Below, one piece after another: positions 11,494 to 22,675 of a DNA stretch of 64,000 bases (its first letter is position 1; every line of letters begins with the position of its first letter). The position numbers and the translations under genes were made by a program. Location: positions 8,268,911-8,332,910 of the forward strand of contig OX421509.1 of NCBI GenBank assembly GCA_949126835.1, in the 5' to 3' direction. Source of the DNA: Anisus vortex. Its lineage: Eukaryota; Mollusca; Gastropoda; Planorbidae. The notes below the pieces were generated by a model. It searched no databases. It was not told the DNA's origin and worked only from the letters and a program-made list of their open reading frames with translations.

Positions 11494-12696
11494 ATGGCAA
11501 CTGTGTCCTTCGCGGTGGGCAAAAAAGACCTGGAGGGTGGTTTGGTGCATGCACCTGGCACCCTTGGTCTTAATTTAAGTGGCCTTGAGGCCAGAAGAGT
11601 GTCGTTGGCTACGCTGATGGCCACTCTAAAGTTAAGTGGCCAATCGGCGTTGGCTATATATCGGTTTGAAAACCCTTTGTTGTGGTTCTTAAAAACCACA
11701 CAACAGGAGTACGATAGGCTGGTTAACAAGACTTTTGGGACGGATCAGACTTTCACCGTATCGGTACTCCCGCTGGAGACCGAGAAGGTGAAGGTCATCT
11801 TTCATTGGCTATCTGCCAACATAACAGTTACTAAGGTGACAGAAATGTTTCAGGCTCTGTCTGAGCCGGGGACAACTCCCCAAGTCCAAAGACTGTCAGG
11901 GGCGGCAGACAAGTGGGGTGGTTTCATAACCCCCAAAAAGGGAGTGGAGTTACCCCACTATTTAAACCTGACGTACGAGGGAGACCCTCGTACGTATAAA
12001 GTTCTGGTCACAGTGCCCGGATGTCGACAAAACTGTTACAAGTGTGGGCTGAACACACACTGGCCCAATCAGTGTAAGAAAACAATAAGGTCTTATGCGG
12101 CGGTGGTAACAGCGGCTACGGTCACATCTAAGCCGGCACCAGTTTCAACACCACCACTAGCAACGTCTAAAGGTGCGCCAGGGAAAACCATCGTAGATGA
12201 TGATGGTTATACCCTGGTGACTGGCAAAAGTAAGAATAATAATAATAATAGCCTTCCCCTTTCCCTATTGGAAACGGGTATTGTACCCAAATCTCCCTCC
12301 ATGAATAAAACTGTGGGAAGTCCTAAAATGCCTCCAAATGAAGAGAGTCAAAAAACAACCCCTTTATCGAGTACTCCTTCAACCCCTTTATCCCCCAATA
12401 AAACACCCACTAAATCTCCAAACAAAATACCTCCCCTTATGTCGGTGTGGGAAGTACCTCAGGCCAAAAAACGGCAATATGAGGAGAGCGATGAAAGCCC
12501 CAAATCTCTTCCTAGTTCTCCCTCAAAACGCTCTGCTGAGTCAAGCAGGAAAAAACTGTTCCACTTCTCAGCAGAGTCCCCAATAAGCTCACTGAACAGT
12601 GAAACTTATATCAATGACCAGACAGAGGAGATGGATTTGATAAAATCGCCACTTCCTCTGGTTATAGACGAAGACGATAAGGATGACAAACAGTAG
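11494..12696 (+). CDS. LINE ORF1 protein, CCHC zinc knuckle
   Basis: 400 codons. The ATG at 11494 is preferred because any longer frame would need a non-ATG start. ORF1 proteins coat LINE RNA and act as nucleic-acid chaperones in the retrotransposition particle. The N-terminal 175 residues look globular. A knuckle CYKCGLNTHWPNQC at 181-194 fits C-x2-C-x4-H-x4-C. The rest is Pro/Ser/Thr/Lys-rich and probably disordered, with an Asn run and several SP/TP sites, ending in an acidic tail. No frameshift or internal stop. The stop is 30 bases before ORF2, so ORF2 is probably reached by reinitiation or internal entry on one bicistronic RNA. Confidence 0.88.
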   Translation: MATVSFAVGKKDLEGGLVHAPGTLGLNLSGLEARRVSLATLMATLKLSGQSALAIYRFENPLLWFLKTTQQEYDRLVNKTFGTDQTFTVSVLPLETEKVKVIFHWLSANITVTKVTEMFQALSEPGTTPQVQRLSGAADKWGGFITPKKGVELPHYLNLTYEGDPRTYKVLVTVPGCRQNCYKCGLNTHWPNQCKKTIRSYAAVVTAATVTSKPAPVSTPPLATSKGAPGKTIVDDDGYTLVTGKSKNNNNNSLPLSLLETGIVPKSPSMNKTVGSPKMPPNEESQKTTPLSSTPSTPLSPNKTPTKSPNKIPPLMSVWEVPQAKKRQYEESDESPKSLPSSPSKRSAESSRKKLFHFSAESPISSLNSETYINDQTEEMDLIKSPLPLVIDEDDKDDKQ

Positions 12697-12726
12697 GTTA
12701 ATAATCAAACACTTTATAATTGAAGA

Positions 12727-15700
12727 ATGGCGGACATAACAATAGTCACGTTAAACATACATAGCCTTAGGAACAAACAGAAATACTTAGTTCACCTTGC
12801 AAGGAAACATAAACCCGATTTCATCTTCTTGCAAGAAACCAACATAAACAAACAATTTACTGCAGACAGATACATAACAGAAATGGGTTTCAGAGATAGC
12901 ATTTTTAGTTTAGGTACATTCGCTAGAGGAACAGCCATAATTCAAACGTCAGATAAATACAAAGTCACACACAAGCATAAAGATAACCAGGGTAGACTCA
13001 CTATAATTAGAATAGAAAACAGTAACAATAAATATACACTAGTTAACATCTACGCTCCTACACAAAACACAGAAAAACCTGCCTTCTTTGATAATTTAAA
13101 TGACATTTTAAATACAACATATCAACATGATAAACTTATAATAGGTGGAGACTTTAATTATACACATGACGAACTTGACAGAGTGAACACACTTAACAAA
13201 AACAAACAAAGTAGTCACTGGTTAGATAATACATTTACAACATTTTCACTTGTCGACGCTTACAGGAAAATATACCCACTTGGACAGGACACGACGTTTG
13301 CCTACAACGCTCACCCAGTTAAGTCCCGGCTAGATAGGGTTTATGTACCGGATGGGGATACGGTTGCCAGAGTGTCTCATTTGGGGGAAACATTGGAGTA
13401 TACGGATCATAAAGCGGTGCTAGTGTCGGTGACCACAGCAGCGTGGAGCCGACACAGGCATACCGGGTCGCCCCACTGGAAATTTAATAACTCACTTTTA
13501 AAGAGTGAGTTTTACACAAAAACAATTCAAACTCTCATTGAAAACACAATAGACATTAGTACCTTAGACCAACAGACTGACATGGGAGAGACGTGGACAG
13601 TACTTAAGCATAGCATCAAACACTTAACACAAATAATATCCAAATACATTAATACGCAGCTAAGGGAGACGGAACAACACTTAAAACAGCAATTAGATAC
13701 ACTTCCAGAAGATACTTTAGAGGCACATACAATAAAAGCACAATTATCAGAAATACAAGAGCATAAGTATATGGGCGCACAAACAAGATGTAGGACACGA
13801 GGTATGTTAGAGGGTCCAAACAAGGTTTTTCTCACACTAGAACAAAACACACAAAGAAGACGCATTATTGCACGGATACAAGACTCATTAGGAACAATAC
13901 ATACAGGAAACGTAGCAATTGCGAACACTTTTAAAGAGCACTTTATACACATCTATTCTAAGGAACACACTGACGACAGGGAACAAGATGATATACTGAC
14001 CTATTGTAAACACCTACCAGACGAAGATAAAACTCTTTTAGAAACACCCATTACAGTACAGGACATTAAATTAGCAATTGACAAATTGAAATTGGACAAG
14101 TCCCCAGGACCAGACGGTTTGACATCAGAATTTTACAAATTTTTTTCACCCCAGTTAGTTCCCTTACTATCACTCATGTACACACATGCATATACTAAGG
14201 GAGCCCTTCCACAGATGTTCAGTGAAGCATATATCACCGTCCTGGAGAAAAACCCGGACGACAGAATATCTGTGGGGGGCTACCGACCCATTTCATTATT
14301 AAATACAGACTATAAAATTCTCACTAAGATACTGGTAAACAAACTTCAACCATACCTGCATACACTTTTACACGAAAATCAATTCTGGGGCATACCAGGC
14401 AGAAACATAGAAACTCTCAATCACACTATTAGGGACATTATCATATACACACACATCAAAAACACGCAAGCAGCCCTGTTATCGATAGACCAGGAGAAAG
14501 CCTTTGATAGAGTGGACCACGGCTATCTATTCAAAGTGCTGCGGAAAAACAACGTAGGAAGTCAGATCGAAGGCTGGGTCAGGCTGCTCTATGCTTCACC
14601 ATGTAGCAGAATTCTTGTAAACCATACGCTGACCTCACCCTTCCCAATTGAAAGATCTGTCAGGCAGGGCTGTCCGCTCTCACCGCTTTTATATGCCCTG
14701 TGTCTGGAGCCGCTCCTGGAAAAAGTAAGAACGGATGCTGGTATAACGGGCATATCAATGCCTGGAGGACAGGTGTTGAAGGTACAGGCATATGCCGACG
14801 ATACCACGTTTACAGTAACATCAGAAAAAGACATTAAAAAAATTCTGGAACATTTTAAAACTTTCAATGCCGCATCTGGAGGGAAAATTAACATCAACAA
14901 ATCGAATATAATGGGCCTTGGTGCCTGGAAACGAAAAGAACATTTTCCGTCAAATATTCAAAATAAAACAAAAATCAAAATTACAGGTATCGTTTGGCAC
15001 AACAATCCACACACTTACAATACAGAACAGTACAATGGATTGTTAGAAACAACGGATAACATAATAAATATGTACACACATGTCTCAAACACGATTTTTG
15101 GTCGTTCAGCAATCGTTAACACTCTCATTATACCGAAAATCATTTATATAGCTTCAGTTACAGAACCTCCACCACATTTCATAACCAATATGAATAAAAA
15201 AATTAGAGCCTTTTTATTTAAATCTACCATTCGCTCCATTCATCATAACACACTGATACAAAATAAACGGGATGGCGGGATAGGTTTGCAAGATATAAAA
15301 ACAAAGATACAAGCACTGAGATTAAAATATATAGGCCAAATTGTACGTGCACCTGATAAGTTGCCTTTAGCTATGTATTTTTATGGTTTAAAGCTAAGCA
15401 AACTTATTCCAATTCAAAACAATACACCTCATTATTTTGGCAACTTTTCCTCTTCATTTTACAAGTCAGTTACTCGCATTTTACTTAACAATGAACACTT
15501 GATACATAGCAAAACAAAGAACATTTACATATCACTCATTACACGGGTCCAGATTCCACTTCATACACGGATTAAATGGGGGAGACAGCTAGGGATTACA
15601 GACTTTCATGACACATTCATCAGTTTACATAACAAACACATTGCATCACAATCAAAGGAGATATCATACAGGCTCATTTTTAACATGACACCAACATTAG

Positions 15701-16080
15701 ATAGGAAGAAACAAAATACACGCAACACACCTATATGCAAGATGTGTACCTCACATACACAAGAAAATGAGGAACATATCTATCTTACATGCCCCGCAAT
15801 CATACCAACAAAACAAACATTGAAATTAATAATGGATACAACAACACAGTCAAACATAGATATAGATTTAGCCATTACACTTTTTAAAATACCTAGGCTT
15901 AGAAACAACACAAAACACACATTAAACCTCATCACATTGGCAGAATACAAACAACACATTTGGACAACGTATCTTAAAACACGGTTTGACCAAAAACACT
16001 ACCCTCCACACATCATAGAAGACATATTTAGACAAAAACTTGAAACACATTTAGATAAACATCAATCGCCCACTCTGTAA
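12727..16080 (+). CDS. LINE ORF2: endonuclease/reverse transcriptase
   Basis: 1117 codons, uninterrupted. An N-terminal AP-type endonuclease (about 4-235) nicks the target DNA: visible residues are N10 (TLNIHSL), E37 (LQETN), D142/N144 (GGDFNY) and D227-H228 (YTDHKAV). The reverse transcriptase (about 450-730) shows SPGPDG (459-464), YRPISLLNTDYKIL, DQEKAFDRVDH (D588, D594), RQGCPLSPLLYAL and the catalytic YADD (689-692). A C-terminal knuckle C1004-x2-C1007-x9-H1017-x4-C1022 parallels the cysteine motif of L1-type ORF2. There is no RNase H domain. The stretch QFWGIPGRNI has Trp-Gly where many relatives have GF. Every catalytic position I can check is intact, so the enzyme may be active. L1/Tx1-like placement is by general motif appearance. 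Confidence 0.93.
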   Translation: MADITIVTLNIHSLRNKQKYLVHLARKHKPDFIFLQETNINKQFTADRYITEMGFRDSIFSLGTFARGTAIIQTSDKYKVTHKHKDNQGRLTIIRIENSNNKYTLVNIYAPTQNTEKPAFFDNLNDILNTTYQHDKLIIGGDFNYTHDELDRVNTLNKNKQSSHWLDNTFTTFSLVDAYRKIYPLGQDTTFAYNAHPVKSRLDRVYVPDGDTVARVSHLGETLEYTDHKAVLVSVTTAAWSRHRHTGSPHWKFNNSLLKSEFYTKTIQTLIENTIDISTLDQQTDMGETWTVLKHSIKHLTQIISKYINTQLRETEQHLKQQLDTLPEDTLEAHTIKAQLSEIQEHKYMGAQTRCRTRGMLEGPNKVFLTLEQNTQRRRIIARIQDSLGTIHTGNVAIANTFKEHFIHIYSKEHTDDREQDDILTYCKHLPDEDKTLLETPITVQDIKLAIDKLKLDKSPGPDGLTSEFYKFFSPQLVPLLSLMYTHAYTKGALPQMFSEAYITVLEKNPDDRISVGGYRPISLLNTDYKILTKILVNKLQPYLHTLLHENQFWGIPGRNIETLNHTIRDIIIYTHIKNTQAALLSIDQEKAFDRVDHGYLFKVLRKNNVGSQIEGWVRLLYASPCSRILVNHTLTSPFPIERSVRQGCPLSPLLYALCLEPLLEKVRTDAGITGISMPGGQVLKVQAYADDTTFTVTSEKDIKKILEHFKTFNAASGGKININKSNIMGLGAWKRKEHFPSNIQNKTKIKITGIVWHNNPHTYNTEQYNGLLETTDNIINMYTHVSNTIFGRSAIVNTLIIPKIIYIASVTEPPPHFITNMNKKIRAFLFKSTIRSIHHNTLIQNKRDGGIGLQDIKTKIQALRLKYIGQIVRAPDKLPLAMYFYGLKLSKLIPIQNNTPHYFGNFSSSFYKSVTRILLNNEHLIHSKTKNIYISLITRVQIPLHTRIKWGRQLGITDFHDTFISLHNKHIASQSKEISYRLIFNMTPTLDRKKQNTRNTPICKMCTSHTQENEEHIYLTCPAIIPTKQTLKLIMDTTTQSNIDIDLAITLFKIPRLRNNTKHTLNLITLAEYKQHIWTTYLKTRFDQKHYPPHIIEDIFRQKLETHLDKHQSPTL

Positions 16081-17703
16081 TTTTATTTGATGTTTTGCTT
16101 TTATAAATGTTTTATGTATTATAATGTATTTCATGGATGAGATCCTAATGTATTTTATTGATTGGTTCATTTGTTTAATTGGGAGATCTGTGGACATGCT
16201 TATGTTATTGAATGCGTTCTTTTAAATATGGGGATGCCCTTGACTAGTATTGTACATTTGATTTTATTAATTGTTCATCAAGGGCACATTTTTACTTTCA
16301 TTTCCGGTGTAATTTTTGTTTTCATTTCCGGTGCGGTGTCTCTTTCAGTGAATGTGAAATCTTGTGCTGTTTTTTATTTTCTTTTTTACGCACCACTATG
16401 TACATAGTATTTTAAAATAAGTTTTCGGGATTATTTTCTTAATTTTGTTGAATGGCTTAGAGGACGGTATTTTAACTTCTTGGCTTACTACACATAAAGT
16501 AACGAGGAGAGACTTGGCCTTTTCTAGGTCCGTCTTCGCTTACTTAGCTTCCCTTTTATTACTGTTTTCTTCCAGTTATTCCCAACCTTTCTATTCAAAA
16601 TTGTTCTTGGTTACCTATCTAATACAGGAAACTTGCGTCTAATATTAATCTTTTGTCTTCAAATTACATTTACCAGAGTGACATCAATGTATAATAAAAG
16701 AAGAAGGACTGATATATAAATACCGGCCCAAAACCCCTCTTTTGTCACATTCGCCAGGGTGTTTACTGGTGCAGACCAGTCATCCGGCGACGCTGGCTTA
16801 GAGGGGTGGGAGGGTCAGGAAAGTCGGGCCTTCCAAATTCTATGTCACTACAAACAGATTTGTATTTCTTTCCCTATCTTTCGTTCAATAGTTCATGCCG
16901 ACTGGGGAACGGCTAAACGCTATTTGAAACCTTAAGACAACTAGGGATTTTTCAACTCTTATTAGAGAATTGTACATATTTTTTTTTCTCACTTGTGGAA
17001 GTCCCGATTGTGGGATTTCCTGTGAATGACACCTTTCGTCACCCGTCTTCAATAGGTGTTTCACTTTTCCTTGTCATATGTGACCCTTTCTTTGTTCTTT
17101 ATATATACATTTAAGATCGCGCTTGGTGGTTTAAATTAAGATATATATCCCAAGGGATAGAACAATTGAAATGAAATGTACATAATTTCTACACACTTTG
17201 TTTTATTTTTCTCCATATTACGTTGTTTTAAATATCTTACAGTTAATAATGGATGTTTACGGTTAATACATGTTTAAATTAAATTTAAATTAATTTGAAT
17301 ATGTATGGATGTTAAGCATGTATGTAAAAAAAAGAAGAATGAATGAATTTAAATTTAAAGTTGGAATTTAAATATGTATGGATGCTAGGATTGAATGTCA
17401 AATAAAAAGAATGAATGAATTTAAATTTAAAGTTATTTAGAAAACTCTTTGTCTCGTAAAACATTTTGTCTTCTATCCCCTTAAATGTGTATGAACTGTT
17501 CTTCTATTTCCTTTTCTTCGTGTAAAATATATGAGATTGTGCAGGTAAACTAAGTATTTAAATATTCTCTGCTGTCTTCTATCTCTTTGGAATTGTAAAA
17601 ATGCAATAAATGTCTCCTATCCCTTTTTTCTCTGTGTAAAATAATAATTTTGGTAATGTAAATGCAATTTTTCATGAATAAACATTTTTGGAAAAAAAAA
17701 AAA
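16081..17703 (+). other. LINE 3' UTR with poly-A tail
   Basis: Non-coding. It contains a roughly 85-base near-duplication (GAATGAATTTAAATTTAAAG at about 17337 and 17408), AATAAA at 17677-17682 and A12 at 17692-17703. Small ORFs at 16162-16407 and 16445-16642 show no domain and are probably chance. Confidence 0.8.
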
Positions 17704-17715
17704 ATAGTTAAAAGA

Positions 17716-18743
17716 AATCAGTTTAACTGAGATCAAAATATTATAAGCAATATAACAAAAAATGTTAGATCTTCATCTAGACTACCAAATGACAATGTTT
17801 AGACAATTATTACTATAAAAGTGAAAGTTTAGAAATATTGTAGCCTAGGCCTATTTGATATAAATGCGAATAAAAAGGATGATAATCATAAAAACTTTTA
17901 TTTTGTATTAAGAAGTATATAATACAGCAAGTTGAAGTTTAGGCTATCGGCACGCTGTATGATTTAGAAATCATAGTTTGCACACTTTTAGCGAAAGGTT
18001 GCCGACCCCTGCCGTCGAGACTGTGCAAACTAAGGGCCATTACTCGAGCTCGTGATATTCTGTAAAAATTGAATTAACTATTTGCCTCCCTTTATACAGG
18101 ATTAGGGATGTTAAAGCGAAAACCGGAATTCGGTTTTGAAACAGAAAACCGGTTTTGATCTTCAAAACCGGTTTTGGGTTTGTTGGTTGGAAGGTATTCA
18201 TTTACTTCAAGTAGCACACAATTATCTTGTTTCTGATGGAAATATTTTGAAAACAAAATGCTGGATTCGCACAAAACAATTTTTGAAACGCCTTGCTAAC
18301 ACTAATTAGTATTAGATCTAGATATTGTGCTTTGTTTTTGCGAATTACAATTATGGCTTGCGATATGGTAAATACAACATCAAACCAAATGTAAATTTAC
18401 AATTAACATGAATCTTCGGCTCATCCTTTTGTTGTGCGCTCCCCTTTGATGTACGCTACGGAGACGCAAAACTAGGTTTTCCCTGTGACCCTGAACTACT
18501 CGGCTAGACTGTGTCTGTGCTTTATTATTAACGGAACTATTAAATACATCTATTTTTTTTTATTTGTGCCACGCGAAACATTTTCTGATAGATCAATACA
18601 TTATTATCCAATTCTAGGTCTTTTTTTTCACTCCAAATTCAAATATTTAGATTTTAAAAAATATGTGTAACATTAGTAGCATTTCCTGTTATACAGACTA
18701 AACTATATGAACTTGTACATATTTCATTATACGTTTCTATTTT
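17716..18743. other. Gene-free stretch with a hAT-MITE end and CCGGTTTT cluster
   Basis: AGGTTGCCGACCCCTG ending near 18009 matches the terminus of the hAT-like MITE at 47940-48144, so about 17950-18009 is probably a truncated copy. From 18113 to 18178, AAAACCGG/CCGGTTTT recurs several times in both orientations, which may be the end of another palindromic element. Confidence 0.5.
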
Positions 18744-19085
18744 TAGTTTGGGTAATAACTTACGAAGGAGGCTTTCCGTGAGCGAATCACCAGCGTCATC
18801 GGCCCTCACGAGGATCTACTCAGCGCCATTAAATGAAAAAAAACTCAGATGGTACGGGCATGTGGCAAGATCCGAAAACCTGGCAAAAGGCATCCTGCAT
18901 GGCACAGTGCAGGGTGGAAGAAAGAGGAGGCAGGCAGAAGAGACGATGGGAGGATGACATCAGGGAGTGGACCGGCTTGTCTCTTACGCAGGACCGAGAC
19001 GAGTCGGCATACAATCGTTCAACAGTCGAAAAAGTGTGCCCCAACGACCGTCACTCGGGTTATGGAATAGATAAAGATGAAGAAA
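18744..19085 (+). pseudogene. LINE reverse transcriptase C-terminal relic
   Basis: EKKLRWYGHVARSENLAKGI followed by LHGTVQGG, then in a shifted frame RRWEDDIREWTGLSL. This is the familiar C-terminus (LRWYGHV...GT..G...RWEDNIKEWTG) of one class of LINE polyproteins. Upstream, VIGPHEDLLSAIK is readable in a third frame. At least two frameshifts make it non-functional. It is a different family from the 11-17 kb LINE and from LT. Confidence 0.75.
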
Positions 19086-19264
19086 ACGTTTTGATGAAAA
19101 GTTCACATACCAGATCTATAGCTTAATATTTAATTACATGTTACTCGAAATTAACTAAAAGTAATTAAACTTAGGCCTAAGAATTAGGTTACTTAGGCCT
19201 AGGAGTTAAAGTAGGCCTAAGTTGTATTTTGATGTAGGCCTAGGTCTTGCTCCAGGCTATATGT

Positions 19265-19480
19265 CTAAACGATATCCCATTTTATGCAAGCACGAATGCA
19301 TATATGTACTCTTCTTCCCGAGTGGCATTCGGGCATGGAATGGGTTGCCTGAACAAACCTGGAAAACCAGTAACTTAACATTTATTAAACACTAATCAAT
19401 AGGGGCTATGAATGGCTAGACTCCAACCAGAGATAAGCGTAGGTCGCAATCATTTTCTGTATAGGCGTGAAAGGGGTGTG
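19265..19480 (+). mobile_element. LINE 3' end, LT copy
   Basis: Contains GAGTGGCATTCGGGCATGGA, GGGTTGCCTGAACAAACC and a decayed terminal CGTAGGTCGCAATCATT block. 5'-truncated and coding-dead. Confidence 0.7.
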
Positions 19481-19999
19481 TTTATTTATCCTCCTGCTAC
19501 GTATTATTGATTCTAGACACTTGGCTTCTGAATCGTTGTTGGTAACGGTGGACCCTGGGGGCTGTTTGCCAACCTTATTGCGCCCCATCACACATTTTAT
19601 TGACAGAACTTGGGCACCCACGTAATGGCATGTTAACACCGTCTATGGCCCTTTCCCTCCTTAATAACCCACTTCCCCACAATCCCAATGGGCACAATTT
19701 TCTTTGTAAGACTTTGATTACTTTACAAATATTGCAAAAAAAGCTTCTGAGCAATGCTTTCTCTACGACACAATGCGCCACGGTCAAGGTCTATCTGAAA
19801 ACATCCGATGCTGTACTTGAGAGCTGACTGGTGTTCTAGAGTACTGGGGTACTTACCTAGGTGACGACTAAACCGAGACGTCTCTTCATTGTGAGCTTCG
19901 CCTTCTTGTGTACGTTGCTTTCATAAAGTGGCAATTATCCAGAGCCATCTTCTTTGGCGGGTTACCTCTTTGATTGGTTCTTGCAGCCTGCATTGACAG
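19481..19999. other. Gene-free stretch
   Basis: No gene supported; possibly the decayed upstream part of the LINE fragment at 20000-20455. Confidence 0.35.
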
Positions 20000-20455
20000 A
20001 TGACCTTGCTGGCACTAATCACACATTATGTCCCGCAAAGAGCACTTCGTTCTGCAAACTCATCGCTTCTGGAAGAGCCACGTTTCTCTCTGTCGACCAT
20101 TGGCCTTAGAGCCTTCTCAGTATCTGGTCCGAAGGTGTGGAATCAACTTCCCAATCAACTGAGGCGAACAAGCTCTACTGTTACTTTCAAACAGAACTTA
20201 AAAACTCATTATTTCAATATTTACCTTAGATAACATTTAACATGCTTTAGAAACTTACTGTCTTATTTATGGGTTGGGTCGGTTAATACTACATTTATTT
20301 GTTTTGTCTTTTTTAATCATCAATTTAGCTCTGTCACCTGGCCTAGGGTAATATCCGTATTCTTAGTTGTATGTTAAACGCGCTCTGAGCTTACATTATG
20401 TTTGTTGGCAGCGCTATATAAATATTATTATTATTATTATTATTATTATTATGAC
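20000..20455 (+). pseudogene. LINE 3' end with RT C-terminus (CR1/L2-like) and ATT tail
   Basis: The open frame at 20000-20233 reads ALITHYVPQRALRSANSS, then GLRAFSVSGPKVWNQLPNQL and FKQNLKTHYF. This is the conserved C-terminus of CR1/L2-type reverse transcriptases (...RAFSVAGPRLWNSLP...FK..LKTHLF). The 3' UTR ends AGCGCTATATAAATATT and runs into (ATT)n, a typical microsatellite tail of such elements. It is a 5'-truncated fragment with no catalytic domain. Confidence 0.8.
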
Positions 20456-20714
20456 CCTGGGCAAGCGTATATTGAGAATCCTTATGGAGACATGCATTGA
20501 TCAATGCCCGTATCTCCCATATGCAGGCTGTGGTGATTCGCCATGTTCCAGAAGGCCTACAATTGTTTGTGTCAATACAATAGAAGGCAGCCGATTGACG
20601 TCCAAGCAGGGATTGTTGATCTTTGATCACTTCTAGTGAACTCCAGCTTTAAAACTGTTCCAAATTTCAAATATTTATATACATAAGGTATTCAACTCTA
20701 ATCTTGAAATACAA

Positions 20715-20985
20715 CCTAATAACAGCATGTGGCAATGCTCAGATAAACATAAAGACAAAAACACTTTCCTTATCCCTTTATGCGAGAACAAATGCATATA
20801 AGTACTCTTTCTTCCGAAGAGGCATTCAGTCATGGAATGGTTTGACTGAACAAACCAGGAAAACCTGTAACTTAACATCATTTAAAACATTAATAAAGAT
20901 TCAATACTAGACTCGGACCACGGATGAGCGTAGGACGCAATAATCTTCTTTATAGAAGGAGCGTCAAGTAATATATAAGGTAAGT
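20715..20985 (+). mobile_element. LINE 3' end, best-preserved LT copy
   Basis: Bases 20704-20910 stay open and encode SLSLYARTNAYKYSFFRRGI and QSWNGLTEQTRKTCNLTSFK, the C-terminal end of a LINE RT (compare the SFFPR...WN.LP motif). The 3' UTR follows with GACTCGGACCACGGATGAGC and CGCAATAATCTTCTTTATAG, then a TAAG-rich tail. 5'-truncated, like every LT copy here. Confidence 0.8.
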
Positions 20986-21164
20986 TATTATATATATAAA
21001 TATAAATATAGCCTATACATATATATATTTAAAGTTAATGTTAGGGTTAGAGTTTAAAGTTGGGAACATGACTGTTAAAGAGATGACCTACTCACGTCTC
21101 TATAGGGTTAAGTCCTGATTGTGGCGATGGTTGTGGGTTTCTGTGAGTAGATTAGCATTAGTAA

Positions 21165-21335
21165 AGTACCCGTCGGACCAAATTGATCATAGAGTTGATG
21201 GTGAAGCAGCGTTCACCCATTTTCTGTGGCCACGGCATACTAGGGGATGGTGTGGCCAGCACTTTACCCCCAACTAAAGTTAAGTGCTTAAAGAGCTGGG
21301 TAGACGCAAGGACACCCTCCTGGGAACACATCCTA
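21165..21335 (-). mobile_element. SINE-1 body fragment
   Basis: CACGGCATACTAGGGGATGG, TGTGGCCAGCAC and GAGCTGGGTAGACGCAAGGA match the SINE-1 body at 40185-40412 and 56588-56853. The tRNA-like head is missing; a satellite array starts where it should be. Confidence 0.7.
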
Positions 21336-21339
21336 GAAT

Positions 21340-22436
21340 CTAGCTAACTCAAGTCTAATATTAGATAGATTAGATAAGTCTAATTAATATAAATATGACA
21401 ATCTAGCTAACTCAGTGTAGATTAGATAAGTCTAATATTATAAATATGACAATCTAGCTAACTCAGTGTAGATTAGATAAGTCTAATTAATATAAATATT
21501 ACAATCTAGCTAACTCAGTGTAGATTAGATAAGTCTAATATTATAAATATGACAATCTAGCTAACTCAGTGTAGATTAGATAAGTCTAATTAATATAAAT
21601 ATTACAATCTAGCTAACTCAGTGTAGATTAGATAAGTCTAATATTATAAATATGACAATCTAGCTAACTCAGTGTAGATTAGATAAGTCTAATTAATATA
21701 AATATTACAATCTAGCTAACTCAGTGTAGATTAGATAAGTCTAATATTATAAATATGACAATCTAGCTATCTCAGTGTAGATTAGATAAGTCTAATTAAT
21801 ATAAATATGACAATCTAGCTAACTCAGTGTAGATTAGATAAGTCTAATATTATAAATATGACAATCTAGCTAACTCAGTGTAGATTAGATAAGTCTAATT
21901 AATATAAATATGACAATCTAGCTAACTCAGTGTAGATTAGATAAGTCTAATATTATAAATATGACAATCTAGCTAACTCAGTGTAGATTAGATAAGTCTA
22001 ATATTATAAATATGACAATCTAGCTAACTCAGTGTAGATTAGATAAGTCTAATATTATAAATATGACAATCTAGCTAACTCAGTGTAGATTAGATAAGTC
22101 TAATATTATAAATATGACAATCTAGCTAACTCAGTGTAGATTAGATAAGTCTAATTAATATAAATATTACAATCTAGCTAACTCAGTGTAGATTAGATAA
22201 GTCTAATATTATAAATATGACAATCTAGCTAACTCAGATTAGATAAGTCTAACTAATATAAATATTACAATCTAGCTAACTCAGTGTAGATTAGATAAGT
22301 CTAATATTATAAATATGACAATCTAACTAACCCAGTGTAGATTAGATAAGTCTAATATTATAAATATGACAATCTAGCTAACTCAGTGTAGATTAGATAA
22401 GTCTAATATTATAAATATGACAATCTAGCTAACTCA
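21340..22436. repeat. 51/52-bp satellite-like array, about 21 units in two alternating types
   Basis: Units begin CTAGCTAACTCAGTGTAGAT. Type B continues AAGTCTAATATTATAAATAT (51 bp) and type A continues AAGTCTAATTAATATAAATA (52 bp). The first half alternates A and B, the middle has a run of B, and the end mixes. One A unit lacks GTGTA. This is a short higher-order arrangement decaying to monomers. Confidence 0.93.
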
Positions 22437-22675
22437 GGCAATGTGTCGTGTGGCCAGGGTATAGGATATGGAGAATGGGGTGGGGAGAGTATTTGTGTCA
22501 GGAAGACAAGTTCTATTATTAGGGTGATGAATCTTTTCCCGCCTAATTGTTGTTTCACTGTCAGGGCGTTGTGGCCTCACCAGAGACAGCGAGGGATCGA
22601 AATGGAGAAAGAGCGAGCGATTATTTGCTTCTGAAAGAAAAAAAAAATGGCTGTCCAAATGAAGACCGACAAATG

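Larger units (their letters stand above)
11023..17715 (+). mobile_element. Full-length non-LTR retrotransposon with target-site duplication
   Basis: ATAGTTAAAAGA occurs at 11023-11034 and again at 17704-17715, directly after a poly-A run. Between them lie a 5' UTR, two complete ORFs 30 bases apart, and a 1.6-kb 3' UTR with AATAAA at 17677. This is the structure of a complete LINE inserted by target-primed reverse transcription. Zinc-knuckle ORF1, apurinic-type endonuclease and RT place it near the L1/Tx1 group, judged by motif style only. Both frames are open, so it may be young or still capable of movement. Confidence 0.88.

Noticed and set aside
13527..13952. Minus-strand ORFs inside LINE ORF2 (also 14589-14900)
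   Set aside because: Shadows of the 1117-codon ORF2; no independent motif.
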